From Planctomycetaceae bacterium (lineage in GTDB: Bacteria; Planctomycetota; Planctomycetia; Planctomycetales; Planctomycetaceae), in assembly GCA_021732415.1 (NCBI GenBank), contig JAKFVC010000201.1, forward strand, positions 1-35,210: DNA of 35,210 bases. Direction: 5' to 3'. The notes under the pieces are model-generated. The model was not told the DNA's origin and searched no databases. It saw nothing but the letters and a program-made list of their open reading frames with translations. The position numbers and the translations under genes were made by a program. Shown here in pieces: positions 1-6,970 of the stretch. How positions within the stretch are numbered: the stretch's first letter is position 1; each line of letters begins with the position of its first letter.

Positions 1-26
1 GGACTCCACGTCGCTGGTTGATCGTG

Positions 27-72
27 CCCCTCACCCCCAGCCCCTCTCCCCGGGGTACCAGGGCGAGGGGAG
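27..72. repeat. C/G-rich imperfect inverted repeat ahead of the deacetylase gene
   Basis: A C-rich run containing two CCCCTC blocks is followed within about 15 bases by GGGCGAGGGGAG, so the strand can fold into an imperfect hairpin. It ends about 30 bases before the first possible start of the next gene. It could be the tail of an upstream terminator or one of the dispersed repeats seen throughout this window. No gene is visible in bases 1-102. Confidence 0.4.
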
Positions 73-102
73 CCAATTCACCGTAAAACAACTTGCCAGC
101 CT

Positions 103-867
103 TTGATTACGCCAAACAAACCCAACAACGTCGGCCACGAGGCGCGACCTCAATTGAAAGACACCACATTGGAATCTCAATTAGACATTCTCGTGGTCGC
201 TCCCCACCCCGACGACGCGGAAATCGGTACGGGCGGGATGTTGCTGACTTCGCAACGAGCCGGACTCAAGGTGGGAGTCATTGAACTGACCAACGGCGAA
301 CCGACACCTCACGGCAGTCCCGAAATACGAGCCCGCGAAACAGCCGCCTCGACCGCGATTCTGAAACTCGATTATCGCGAGAATCTCGGCCTGCCCAATC
401 GCAGCCTGGAGGCCAACCTGGAGGCTCGGCGGGCCCTGGCGGAGGTCTTCCGGCTGACCCGTCCGAAAACGGTCTTCGCCCCCTATTGGGAAGACGTGCA
501 TCCGGACCACGTTGCGGCCAGCCAACTGATCGATGCCGCACGGTTTTGGAGCAAGCTGACCAAGACCGACATGGCCGGCGCCCCGTATTGGCCGCCGCGG
601 ATGCTCTATTACTGGAGCATCCACCTGCGGATTCATCCCAAACCGGCATTTGTGCTCGATATCAGCGACGTCATCGAGGACAAAATGGCCTCGATCAAAG
701 CCTACGAAAGCCAGATGATCACCGGCCGGCCAACCGCCTTTCCCACGGTCTTGGACGACATCCGCGATCGGGCTCGCTACTGGGGCTGGACCATTGGGAA
801 GGCTTACGGCGAGCCCTTCGGTTCACGCGAAGACATCGGTCTGTCGAGCATCAGTTCGCTGGTTTGA
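103..867 (+). CDS. bshB1: PIG-L family N-acetylglucosaminyl deacetylase, BshB1-like
   Basis: Predicted zinc-dependent LmbE/PIG-L deacetylase. The BshB1 branch removes the acetyl group from N-acetylglucosaminyl-malate in bacillithiol synthesis, in the cytoplasm. The Rossmann-like start 'LDILVVAPHPDDAEIGTGG' (about residues 27-45) carries the metal-binding HPDD motif. 'RARETAAS' (about 76) is typical of the BshB1 branch, and 'HPDH' (about 131) supplies the second metal histidine region. The length of about 230-254 aa fits the family. The frame is open upstream to base 22 but has no ATG: the first start is TTG at 103, and TTG codons at 154 and 169 are alternatives, the last placing the start close to the conserved core. 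The gene stands alone and converges on the next one. Other bsh genes are not in the window, so the bacillithiol role rests on family resemblance. Confidence 0.85.
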   Translation: MITPNKPNNVGHEARPQLKDTTLESQLDILVVAPHPDDAEIGTGGMLLTSQRAGLKVGVIELTNGEPTPHGSPEIRARETAASTAILKLDYRENLGLPNRSLEANLEARRALAEVFRLTRPKTVFAPYWEDVHPDHVAASQLIDAARFWSKLTKTDMAGAPYWPPRMLYYWSIHLRIHPKPAFVLDISDVIEDKMASIKAYESQMITGRPTAFPTVLDDIRDRARYWGWTIGKAYGEPFGSREDIGLSSISSLV

Positions 868-900
868 ACGGATAACGATCACGCCACAAGTCCGGACTGA

Positions 901-1061
901 GTTCCGTTGGGTCACAAAGCACCGCGACTTCTTTGAACTCTTTGATTTCTTTGAATTCTTCACCCACCAGAAATCAGGCCACGACTCCGACATGGCGTTC
1001 CGCTGAATCACGAACCACCGCGACTTCTTTGAACTCTTCGACTTCTTTGATTTCTTCACCC
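901..1061. repeat. Two-copy direct repeat, 96-bp spacing, overlapping the ATPase 3' end
   Basis: Two similar copies of about 65 bases (901-965 and 997-1061) are exactly 96 bases apart. Each contains a TTCCG start, ACCGCGACTTCTTTGAACTC, and a TTC/TTT-rich tail ending TTCTTCACCC. The second copy lies inside the 3' part of the minus-strand ATPase gene and encodes its Lys/Glu-rich tail. The first copy lies beyond the stop codon. Confidence 0.8.
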
Positions 1062-2473
1062 TTCACCCTTCTCTCTTCACCCTTCAATGCCTCCCAGAAC
1101 CACCGTCCCTGGGGTGCCTGCTCCTTGTAACACCGAATCCCCAGTTCCCGTTTCACGCGTTTCAACTGCCCGCTCGACCAGCCCGCGGCACTGGCCGCTG
1201 CCAGTACGTCATTCGCTGGACAAGGTTCTGCTGCCAGGTATTCGCGTAGCCAGACGGCCTGCTCCTGCAGTTGCCGACATTGCTCGCGCCGCGCCGAAGT
1301 CCCCCGCACGCGATCCTCGGTCGGTGCGCAGGATGGCTGCTGCCAGACCACTCCCTCCTGATTGATCCGGAATGCCAGCCCGGCGGGCAGCGCGCCCCAG
1401 TTGTACCTCACCGGCACCCAGCAACGCACGGTCGGATCCAGGACCTGACAGTCCACCCGCCAGACATTCTTGACCGGCAGATCGCACTTGGTCGCCGCCG
1501 AAATCACCACGATCGCCACGCCACAGTCAGCCCCCAGTTTCGCCAACTCGGCCATCAACTCACGCAGCTGCCTCCGGTTCGCTCCCGCCTTACCGCAGTG
1601 CGCTTCCAGCGGATCGATAATCACCAGCCGCACATTCGCCAGGGTTTCCACCCGCTGCCGCAACACCGGCAGGTCGCGCCCCAGATCGAACCCGCGCCCC
1701 GCAGCTCCAGCCGACCCCACTGGCTTGGCCGGCGACTGCATCCCGGCAATGACCGTGATATTCTGTATGTTGGCTCCGCGACTCTTCAACCGCGGGCAGA
1801 TCGAGTCCTGCAAATGGTCCTCACTGTTGACGATCAGGACCCGCCCCGCCTCCGGAGCCCCAGACTCATCCGGCCAACTAGTTCCCGCTGACACCCGCGC
1901 CGCCAGGTCGAGGGCCAGCGTAGTCTTACCGATCCCCGCCTCGCCATAAACCACCGTCACCTTCCCGAGCGGAATCTTCCCCGGCCACAACCACCGCACC
2001 GGCTCAGGAGTCACCTCAGCCAGCGAAAACTCCAGCAATTGGTCCGGCTCAGAGGGATGGTTCTCCGCCTGCTGTTTCGCAGCAGCGTCCGCAGCCTCGG
2101 CTGCCGCTTCCGCCTCCCACACGGCATCCCAGGCCGAATCGATAATCCCCTGCAGAGCGACCACCGAAATGGGGGGCCAATGCTGGCTTTTCGCGTACTG
2201 TTCCAGTGCGGTCTGAACCTCGGCTTCCGACAATTCCCGTTCCAATAAACTCTGCCCCAGAGTCACCAGTTTTCCGCGCTGCTCCGGCCGCAACTTGCCC
2301 TGCGCCAGATCTCCGACACCGGCCGCGCGATTGTTCTTGTTCCCATCCGTTTTCGGACCAGTCGGCGCAGGCTTTCCCGGCTTCATTGGCGGAGTGACGC
2401 GTTGTTCCGCTTGCGCGTCCAGAAGTCCCATGTCACGCGCGTATTCACCCAGATTGACAATCTCAAGCTCCAT
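974..2473 (-). CDS. AAA family ATPase of RepA/AAA_25 (RecA-fold) type
   Basis: A RecA-fold ATPase resembling plasmid RepA-type helicases and phage/plasmid AAA_25 proteins. Walker A 'GEAGIGKTT' is at about residues 178-186 and Walker B 'LVIIDPLEAH' at about 283-292. The N-terminal 170 residues are Ala/Glu-rich and low in complexity. After the ATPase core, a region of about residues 400-460 looks like a small winged-helix domain ('PANDVLAAASAAGWSSGQLKR'). The ATG at 2473 is preferred over a GTG at 2482 because GGTGG lies just upstream. The last 30 or so residues (EEIKEVEEFKEV...) are encoded by the 96-bp-spaced direct repeat, so the C-terminus appears to have read into repeat DNA. Such ATPases are common in planctomycete chromosomes with no known role. 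No replication or integration partner is adjacent. Confidence 0.75.
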   Translation of the reverse strand: MELEIVNLGEYARDMGLLDAQAEQRVTPPMKPGKPAPTGPKTDGNKNNRAAGVGDLAQGKLRPEQRGKLVTLGQSLLERELSEAEVQTALEQYAKSQHWPPISVVALQGIIDSAWDAVWEAEAAAEAADAAAKQQAENHPSEPDQLLEFSLAEVTPEPVRWLWPGKIPLGKVTVVYGEAGIGKTTLALDLAARVSAGTSWPDESGAPEAGRVLIVNSEDHLQDSICPRLKSRGANIQNITVIAGMQSPAKPVGSAGAAGRGFDLGRDLPVLRQRVETLANVRLVIIDPLEAHCGKAGANRRQLRELMAELAKLGADCGVAIVVISAATKCDLPVKNVWRVDCQVLDPTVRCWVPVRYNWGALPAGLAFRINQEGVVWQQPSCAPTEDRVRGTSARREQCRQLQEQAVWLREYLAAEPCPANDVLAAASAAGWSSGQLKRVKRELGIRCYKEQAPQGRWFWEALKGEERRVKGEEIKEVEEFKEVAVVRDSAERHVGVVA

Positions 2474-2808
2474 GATGCCCACCGTTTCGCAAAACCAGCC
2501 AGCATCATCCCGCGGTCATTCCACAGAAACCTGACGCTGCCAGTCTTGTTTTACTACAACCCGGCACCCGGCAGCGAATTGCGAAACCCACGAAACTCCA
2601 GCGTATTCCCGTCATCTGCAGCATTCCCATCCAGCAGATTTCCACGCGGAGAGCAATTCCAGAATAATTCGAATGCGGTGTGCGCCCTCGAACTCAGCGC
2701 ATGTTTGAAAAGCCGACTTGCGGTCGTCTTAGGCTTCCAAGGAACTTCTTTTAAAGTAGAGCAGGTTGCCTTTTGATTCGCGACGTATTTGGTAGTTTCA
2801 AGAAGATT

Positions 2809-2884
2809 GATCTCACGCAAAGGCGCCAAGGCGCAAAGAAAGAAGAAAAGTATTCTTTGCGCCTTGGCGCCTTTGCGTGAGATC
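2809..2884. repeat. Perfect 32-bp inverted repeat with 12-bp loop
   Basis: Arms 2809-2840 and 2853-2884 are perfectly complementary, beginning GATCTCACGCAAAGGCGCC, around a purine-rich 12-base loop. It lies in the 641-bp gap between the divergent ATPase and methyltransferase genes. The gap has no convincing gene: the open frames there run through this repeat and the next one. Confidence 0.95.
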
Positions 2885-2910
2885 TTGTTCCTCTTCCATC
2901 GCGCACTTTG

Positions 2911-3000
2911 CGATCGGCAAATATGAATACCGGCGATCGGCAAATATGAATACCGGCGATCGGCGAATATGAATACCGGCAACAGGCAAATAAGAACGCT
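2911..3000. repeat. 23-bp tandem repeat, three good copies plus one degenerate
   Basis: Unit 1 (2911-2933) and unit 2 (2934-2956) are identical, starting CGATCGGCAAATATGAATAC. Unit 3 (2957-2979) differs by one base. A fourth, degenerate unit (2980 to about 3000) keeps GGCAAATA. The 23-bp period is not a multiple of three and there are no spacers, so it is neither coding nor CRISPR. Confidence 0.95.
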
Positions 3001-3114
3001 CGGCAGGGTGCTCTCTGGGGCCCCCGCCTCCGGATTCCCTCCGTCTTCTTGGAATCCAACTCCAATGTTGTCAAAATGCGATTTCGACAGCGCGCCTGGT
3101 CTGTCGGCTGATGC

Positions 3115-4107
3115 ATGATTGAAGCCGTATCGATACGAAAGAAGTCTCCCTTGGCCGCTCCACAGAATCCCATCAATACGATCTTAAACGTCGATTGCGT
3201 TGCCGCCCTGGCCGGCTTGCAGGCCGAATCGGTGGACCTGGTGTTTGCCGATCCGCCGTTCAACATTGGCTACGACTACGACGTCTACGATGACGCGCAG
3301 GATCAGGACACCTATTTGAATTGGTCCGAACAATGGATCGCCGGAGTTCATCGCGCGTTAAAGCCGGACGGAACATTCTGGCTGGCCATCGGTGACGAGT
3401 ATGCCGCCGAGCTGAAAGTCATGAGCCGTAAGATCGGTTTCACCTGCCGCAGTTGGGTGATCTGGTACTACACCTTCGGTGTGAACTGCAAAAAGAAATT
3501 CAGCCGCTCACACGCGCATTTGTTTCACTTCGTCAAGGATCCCCAGAAGTTCACATTTAACGACGATGCGATCCGCGTCCCCTCGGCGCGGCAGCTCGTC
3601 TATAACGACAAGCGAGCGAACTCCAAGGGACGCCTGCCCGACGATACCTGGATCTTGCGGCCCCAAGACCTGCCGACGGGCTTTCAACCGACCGACGATA
3701 CGTGGTACTTCCCCCGCGTCGCCGGAACATTCAAAGAGCGAGCCGGATTCCACGGGTGCCAGATGCCGGAACAATTGCTGGGACGGATCATTCGCAGTTG
3801 CTCCAACGAGGGTGAATTGGTTCTTGATCCCTTCTCGGGAAGTGCGACGACACTGGTCGTGGCGAAGAAACTCGGACGTAAATTCCTGGGATTTGATCTG
3901 TCGGAAGAATACGTCGAACAAGGCCGGACTCGTCTTGAAAAGGTGAAAGCCGGCTCCAAGCTGGAAGGCGCGGCAGAGCCCTTGGTGAGCGCGCCGGCAA
4001 CGCCTCCCAGCGTGGTCCCGGCGCCTACACGGACCCGTCGCAAGAAGGCGGTGTCTTCCGAGCCGACGCTGCCATTTGATGCCGATGAAGCCGTTCAGGC
4101 AAGGTAG
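3115..4107 (+). CDS. Site-specific DNA methyltransferase, beta class (N4/N6 amino group), orphan
   Basis: Transfers a methyl group from S-adenosylmethionine to an exocyclic amino group of A or C in DNA. Motif IV 'DPPFN' is near the N-terminus (residues 46-50). The SAM-binding motif I, 'DPFSGSATT', is near the C-terminus (about 238-246). This permuted order defines the beta class (CcrM, RsrI, MboII types). The core ends around residue 275 and is followed by a Pro/Ala/Lys-rich tail ending at 330 aa. No restriction endonuclease or specificity subunit is nearby, so it looks like a solitary methyltransferase. The recognition site cannot be read from sequence. The ATG at 3115 lacks a clear Shine-Dalgarno sequence. 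The TAG stop lies inside the left end of the large inverted repeat that follows, so the natural C-terminus may have been altered. Confidence 0.88.
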   Translation: MIEAVSIRKKSPLAAPQNPINTILNVDCVAALAGLQAESVDLVFADPPFNIGYDYDVYDDAQDQDTYLNWSEQWIAGVHRALKPDGTFWLAIGDEYAAELKVMSRKIGFTCRSWVIWYYTFGVNCKKKFSRSHAHLFHFVKDPQKFTFNDDAIRVPSARQLVYNDKRANSKGRLPDDTWILRPQDLPTGFQPTDDTWYFPRVAGTFKERAGFHGCQMPEQLLGRIIRSCSNEGELVLDPFSGSATTLVVAKKLGRKFLGFDLSEEYVEQGRTRLEKVKAGSKLEGAAEPLVSAPATPPSVVPAPTRTRRKKAVSSEPTLPFDADEAVQAR

Positions 4108-4500
4108 CCTTCACGCTCCGCGTGAAGATAGCCGGGCGCGCGGACAAACGTCTAAGAACCGCTAACAAAACTGGTCGATCAGGCCCCCGTCGGGCTTGTC
4201 CCGGCGGAGCCCTGACTGGCTAGCTACCAGAGCGAACGTGCTTGCCCCTCAACGCGTAGTCTCCGCTGCCCCCTGCCGCCTTCCAGTCTCTGCTTTGACA
4301 ATGTTCACTCACGGCGGCAGGGGGCAGCGGAGACGTAAAGGTTGAGAATTCGGCAAGACTCTCGAGTGGGTAGCTGGCCAGTCAGCGCTCCGTCGGGGCA
4401 AGCCCGACGGGGGCGATTCCTAATCGGTATTGTTAGACGTTCTACGACATTCATCGTCAACTGCGCGCTCGGCTTACTTCACGCGGAGCGTGAAGGCTAC
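4104..4500. repeat. Large 397-bp imperfect inverted repeat (nested palindrome)
   Basis: It begins GTAGCCTTCACGCTCCGCGT and ends with the exact complement at 4477-4500. Inner matching blocks include the pair around 4188-4227 and 4372-4410 (CCCCCGTCGGGCTTG; CTGACTGGC) and a perfect 20-bp pair at 4261-4280 and 4313-4332 (CTCCGCTGCCCCCTGCCGCC). Both arms are about 180-190 bp, around a loop of about 32 bp. It fills nearly the whole gap between the converging methyltransferase and ABC permease genes and supplies the methyltransferase stop codon. It could act as a two-way terminator, or be a non-autonomous palindromic element. No gene is visible inside. Confidence 0.92.
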
Positions 4501-4526
4501 TATCGGTGTATACTAATCGCGATGGC

Positions 4527-5747
4527 TCAAAGCTCAATAAACTCTTTGCGAGCCTGGGCAAACACGATGCGGTGCTTACCGACCAGCCGCCACCGCTTTA
4601 AGCCTGGACCAATCAGAAAGAGCGCCAGGAGCATCAAGGTCATCGCCAGGGGAATCAGATTCATCTCCCAACTCTCCAGACCGCTGCGAGGATCAATTGA
4701 TGTCATCGAATGACTGAAGAAAAGCCCAGAAAAGCCCAGTCCAGCCGCTACGGCTTCCCAATACAGCGGGATAACAACCAGCCATGCCACGAGACTGGCC
4801 ACCCAGATCGAGTCATACCGGGGGATAATCAGACGTCCGGTGCGGATTCGTCCCCACAGATCGATCGGGCTGCGATAGCCCTGCACATAAAGCCCGATCC
4901 GAAACATGGGGGCCAGCACGAACAACATTTTCGGCAACAGCAGCAACGGAAGTCGAGCGTCACGATCAGATCCCCAGAGAACCGCCAGGTACCACCAGCC
5001 GATCAAACAGGCCAGGCAGATCGCATCGTGACGGCAGATCACATCGCTCGGTGGTGTCGGAGCCAGGGCGTCGTAGGGCCACCCCAGGGAGTTTAGGGCC
5101 GGCCTGCTATTGAGTGTCTCCTTAAGATTGCTCTTGAGTTGTTCATATTCCTGGGATTTTTCCCACGGAAATCGTCGCAGACTGCGCTCGACGGCAAACC
5201 AGGTCAAGGGGTAACAAGCCGCACCGATAGCTAGCTGTAGCTCTGGTTGCCGAAAGAAGAAACACTGAGCACCAAGGCCAAATCCAACTCCATAGGCCAA
5301 GGCCCATTCATCTAGCTCCCAGTTGATGAACGCGAGTGTTGCCTGATAGCTGGTCAAGAAGATGACCGGAATATACAGAGCTTTGAGCGAGAAATCCTGA
5401 CTGAGGCCCAAGAGCAGCAGTATCACTACCAGATCTTGTAGAACCAGAGTGATCGGGCCGGCTGGCAGTGGCAATCTCGATGTCCAGGGAGTGCTCTCGA
5501 GCCAGCGGCGGTAATCTTCATTGGCGTTGGGATGGAACCCCACCGCTCGAAAGACCCCATAACTGAGTGCCGCAATAAAGTGAATGGCAAAGCGCACTCG
5601 GGCGAACCAGCTTTCGTCCACACTCCCATAGCCGAGTAACAAAGCGAGGCGCAGAGCTTCGACACTCAAGACGACCATCCCAAACACCACGGCGTAATCG
5701 AACCGCGGCAGCACTAATCGCATCCAGGCAATCGGCTTGGAAATCAT
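4527..5747 (-). CDS. Multi-pass membrane protein, probable ABC transporter permease partner
   Basis: About 406 aa with at least eight hydrophobic segments, for example 'FDYAVVFGMVVLSVEALRLA', 'LVLQDLVVILLLLGL', 'AICLACLIGWWYLAVLWG', 'SLVAWLVVIPLYWEAVAAGL' and 'LIPLAMTLMLLALFLIGPGL'. The start ATG (5747-5745) overlaps the TGA of the ATPase gene as ATGA, indicating translational coupling, so it is taken as the membrane half of the same transporter. The longer frame upstream lies inside the ATPase gene and is ignored. No known permease family signature was recognised and the substrate is unknown. The C-terminus ends in a basic, cytoplasmic-looking tail. Confidence 0.7.
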   Translation of the reverse strand: MISKPIAWMRLVLPRFDYAVVFGMVVLSVEALRLALLLGYGSVDESWFARVRFAIHFIAALSYGVFRAVGFHPNANEDYRRWLESTPWTSRLPLPAGPITLVLQDLVVILLLLGLSQDFSLKALYIPVIFLTSYQATLAFINWELDEWALAYGVGFGLGAQCFFFRQPELQLAIGAACYPLTWFAVERSLRRFPWEKSQEYEQLKSNLKETLNSRPALNSLGWPYDALAPTPPSDVICRHDAICLACLIGWWYLAVLWGSDRDARLPLLLLPKMLFVLAPMFRIGLYVQGYRSPIDLWGRIRTGRLIIPRYDSIWVASLVAWLVVIPLYWEAVAAGLGFSGLFFSHSMTSIDPRSGLESWEMNLIPLAMTLMLLALFLIGPGLKRWRLVGKHRIVFAQARKEFIEL

Positions 5748-6523
5748 AGCGCACTCCCGCCAAAATAGTGCTGTAAGTTTTCCATGGTCCGCGGATGAAC
5801 CAGCCGGGCGATGACCTCGTCCAGAGGCCCGTCGCATCCGCTCAACTTGCGTAACTGATCTGGAGACTCGAACGCGATGATTTCGCCGTGTCGCATCACG
5901 ACAATCCGGTGCGCGAGTTCTTCCAACAATTCCGGCACCGGTGTGCTCATGACGATCGTGGCGTGTTCCTCAGCCACACGGTGCTTCAAGATATGTTTTA
6001 AGGCCAAGATTCCGGACGGATCAAGTCCGCCTGAAAATGGCTCATCCAGCAGCATGATCGGTGCCCGCGTCACTAATGCGGAGGAGAGGGCAATCTTTTT
6101 CTGCTGCCCGGCCGAGTAACTGCGGATTGGCCAGTCGCCTTCTTTTTGAAGTTCGAAGACCTGGAGCAAGCGCTCGATATGGTCCAGCAAATCATCGTCG
6201 GAAATATTGTAGAGCCGCCCCACGCCGATCAGGAATTCACGGCCCGTTCGATTCTTGGGGAGCCACGGCTTGTCAGGCAAGTAGACCGTCCGCTCGCGGA
6301 TGGTCAGTTCCTGCTCCACCGTCGATTTTCGTTCCATGCCGTCGATGAGCACGGTTCCGTGTTGAGGACTCAACACGCCCGCCATCACCGACAGCAGCGT
6401 CGATTTTCCCATGCCATTGGGACCGATCACCGCCACCAGTTCACCGGTCTCGATGGTCAAGCTGACGCGGCGCAAGACAGGTCTCACGCCATAATGCTGG
6501 GTGACCTCTTGCAGTTGAATCAT
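5744..6523 (-). CDS. ABC transporter ATP-binding protein with atypical Q- and H-loops
   Basis: A 259-residue nucleotide-binding domain. Walker A 'GPNGMGKST' is at 34-42, the ABC signature 'YSAGQQ' at 136-141, and Walker B 'IMLLDEPF' at about 156-163, followed by D-loop 'SGGLDP'. The usual Q-loop glutamine is replaced ('YLPDKPW', about 81-87). The switch histidine expected after 'VMST' is a proline ('MSTPVPE', about 192-198). The C-terminal 30 residues form a short extension. It sits directly before and overlaps the membrane-protein gene, so the pair is presumably one transporter of the simple ATPase-plus-permease kind. The substrate is unknown. The catalytic Glu after Walker B is kept, so hydrolysis may be slow rather than absent. 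Confidence 0.9.
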   Translation of the reverse strand: MIQLQEVTQHYGVRPVLRRVSLTIETGELVAVIGPNGMGKSTLLSVMAGVLSPQHGTVLIDGMERKSTVEQELTIRERTVYLPDKPWLPKNRTGREFLIGVGRLYNISDDDLLDHIERLLQVFELQKEGDWPIRSYSAGQQKKIALSSALVTRAPIMLLDEPFSGGLDPSGILALKHILKHRVAEEHATIVMSTPVPELLEELAHRIVVMRHGEIIAFESPDQLRKLSGCDGPLDEVIARLVHPRTMENLQHYFGGSAL

Positions 6524-6821
6524 AGATGCTCCTGCACCTCGGAGGCTGAACGGGAATTGACGATCGATAACATCGTAACAGGTCGTCCCTTGTGATCTAC
6601 GCGAATGCCAATGATTCCCACGAACTCGCTAGAGTCACAGGAGCGGACGGCCGCACGATTCGTGGTAGTTATTGACCGATAACGCAGCAATTGGCGGAAG
6701 GATCACGCGGATTAGGGAGATTTTATGGGAGTGAGTTCAAAGTCCGAGCAAATCGGATCTGAAGGCAGAGCTGATTTGCGACGCGACACGCAATTCTTCG
6801 ACCCCGGATGGGGTCACAGAA

Positions 6822-6866
6822 AGTAGCCGGTGGTTGAGGAGCGAAGCGACGACACCACCGGCTACT
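6822..6866. repeat. AGTAGCCGGTGGT hairpin with imperfect outer arms
   Basis: Perfect 13-bp arms at 6822-6834 and 6854-6866 flank a 19-base loop. Weaker complementarity continues outward (GACCCCGGATGGGGTC side versus GGCATCCCTCCCGGGATGC side), so the element may span about 6795-6900. It lies in the 447-bp gap between the flippase and the ABC ATPase, both on the minus strand. The rest of the gap (6524-6795, 6900-6970) shows no gene. Confidence 0.8.
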
Positions 6867-6970
6867 CTCTGGCATCCCTCCCGGGATGCGTCGCAGAATC
6901 CGTCAGATGGTGCGACTACCTCGCACCAACAATGCTGCCAGCTTCCCACCATCGGTCTTGAACGGCAATC

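Noticed and set aside
823-1059. 78-codon Lys/Ser-rich open frame on the minus strand
   Set aside because: It is a translation of the two-copy direct repeat in another frame, overlapping the ATPase and deacetylase genes.
2911-3000. Possible CRISPR array
   Set aside because: The 23-bp units are directly adjacent with no spacers, and no cas genes are present.
2554-3266. Open frames on the minus strand through the ATPase-methyltransferase gap
   Set aside because: They run through the perfect hairpin and the 23-bp tandem repeat; the protein text is just translated repeat and overlaps the methyltransferase.
3115-6523. Methyltransferase plus ATPase and ABC genes as a defence island
   Set aside because: No nuclease, BREX, DISARM or other defence component is present; the ABC pair is on the opposite strand beyond a large inverted repeat.
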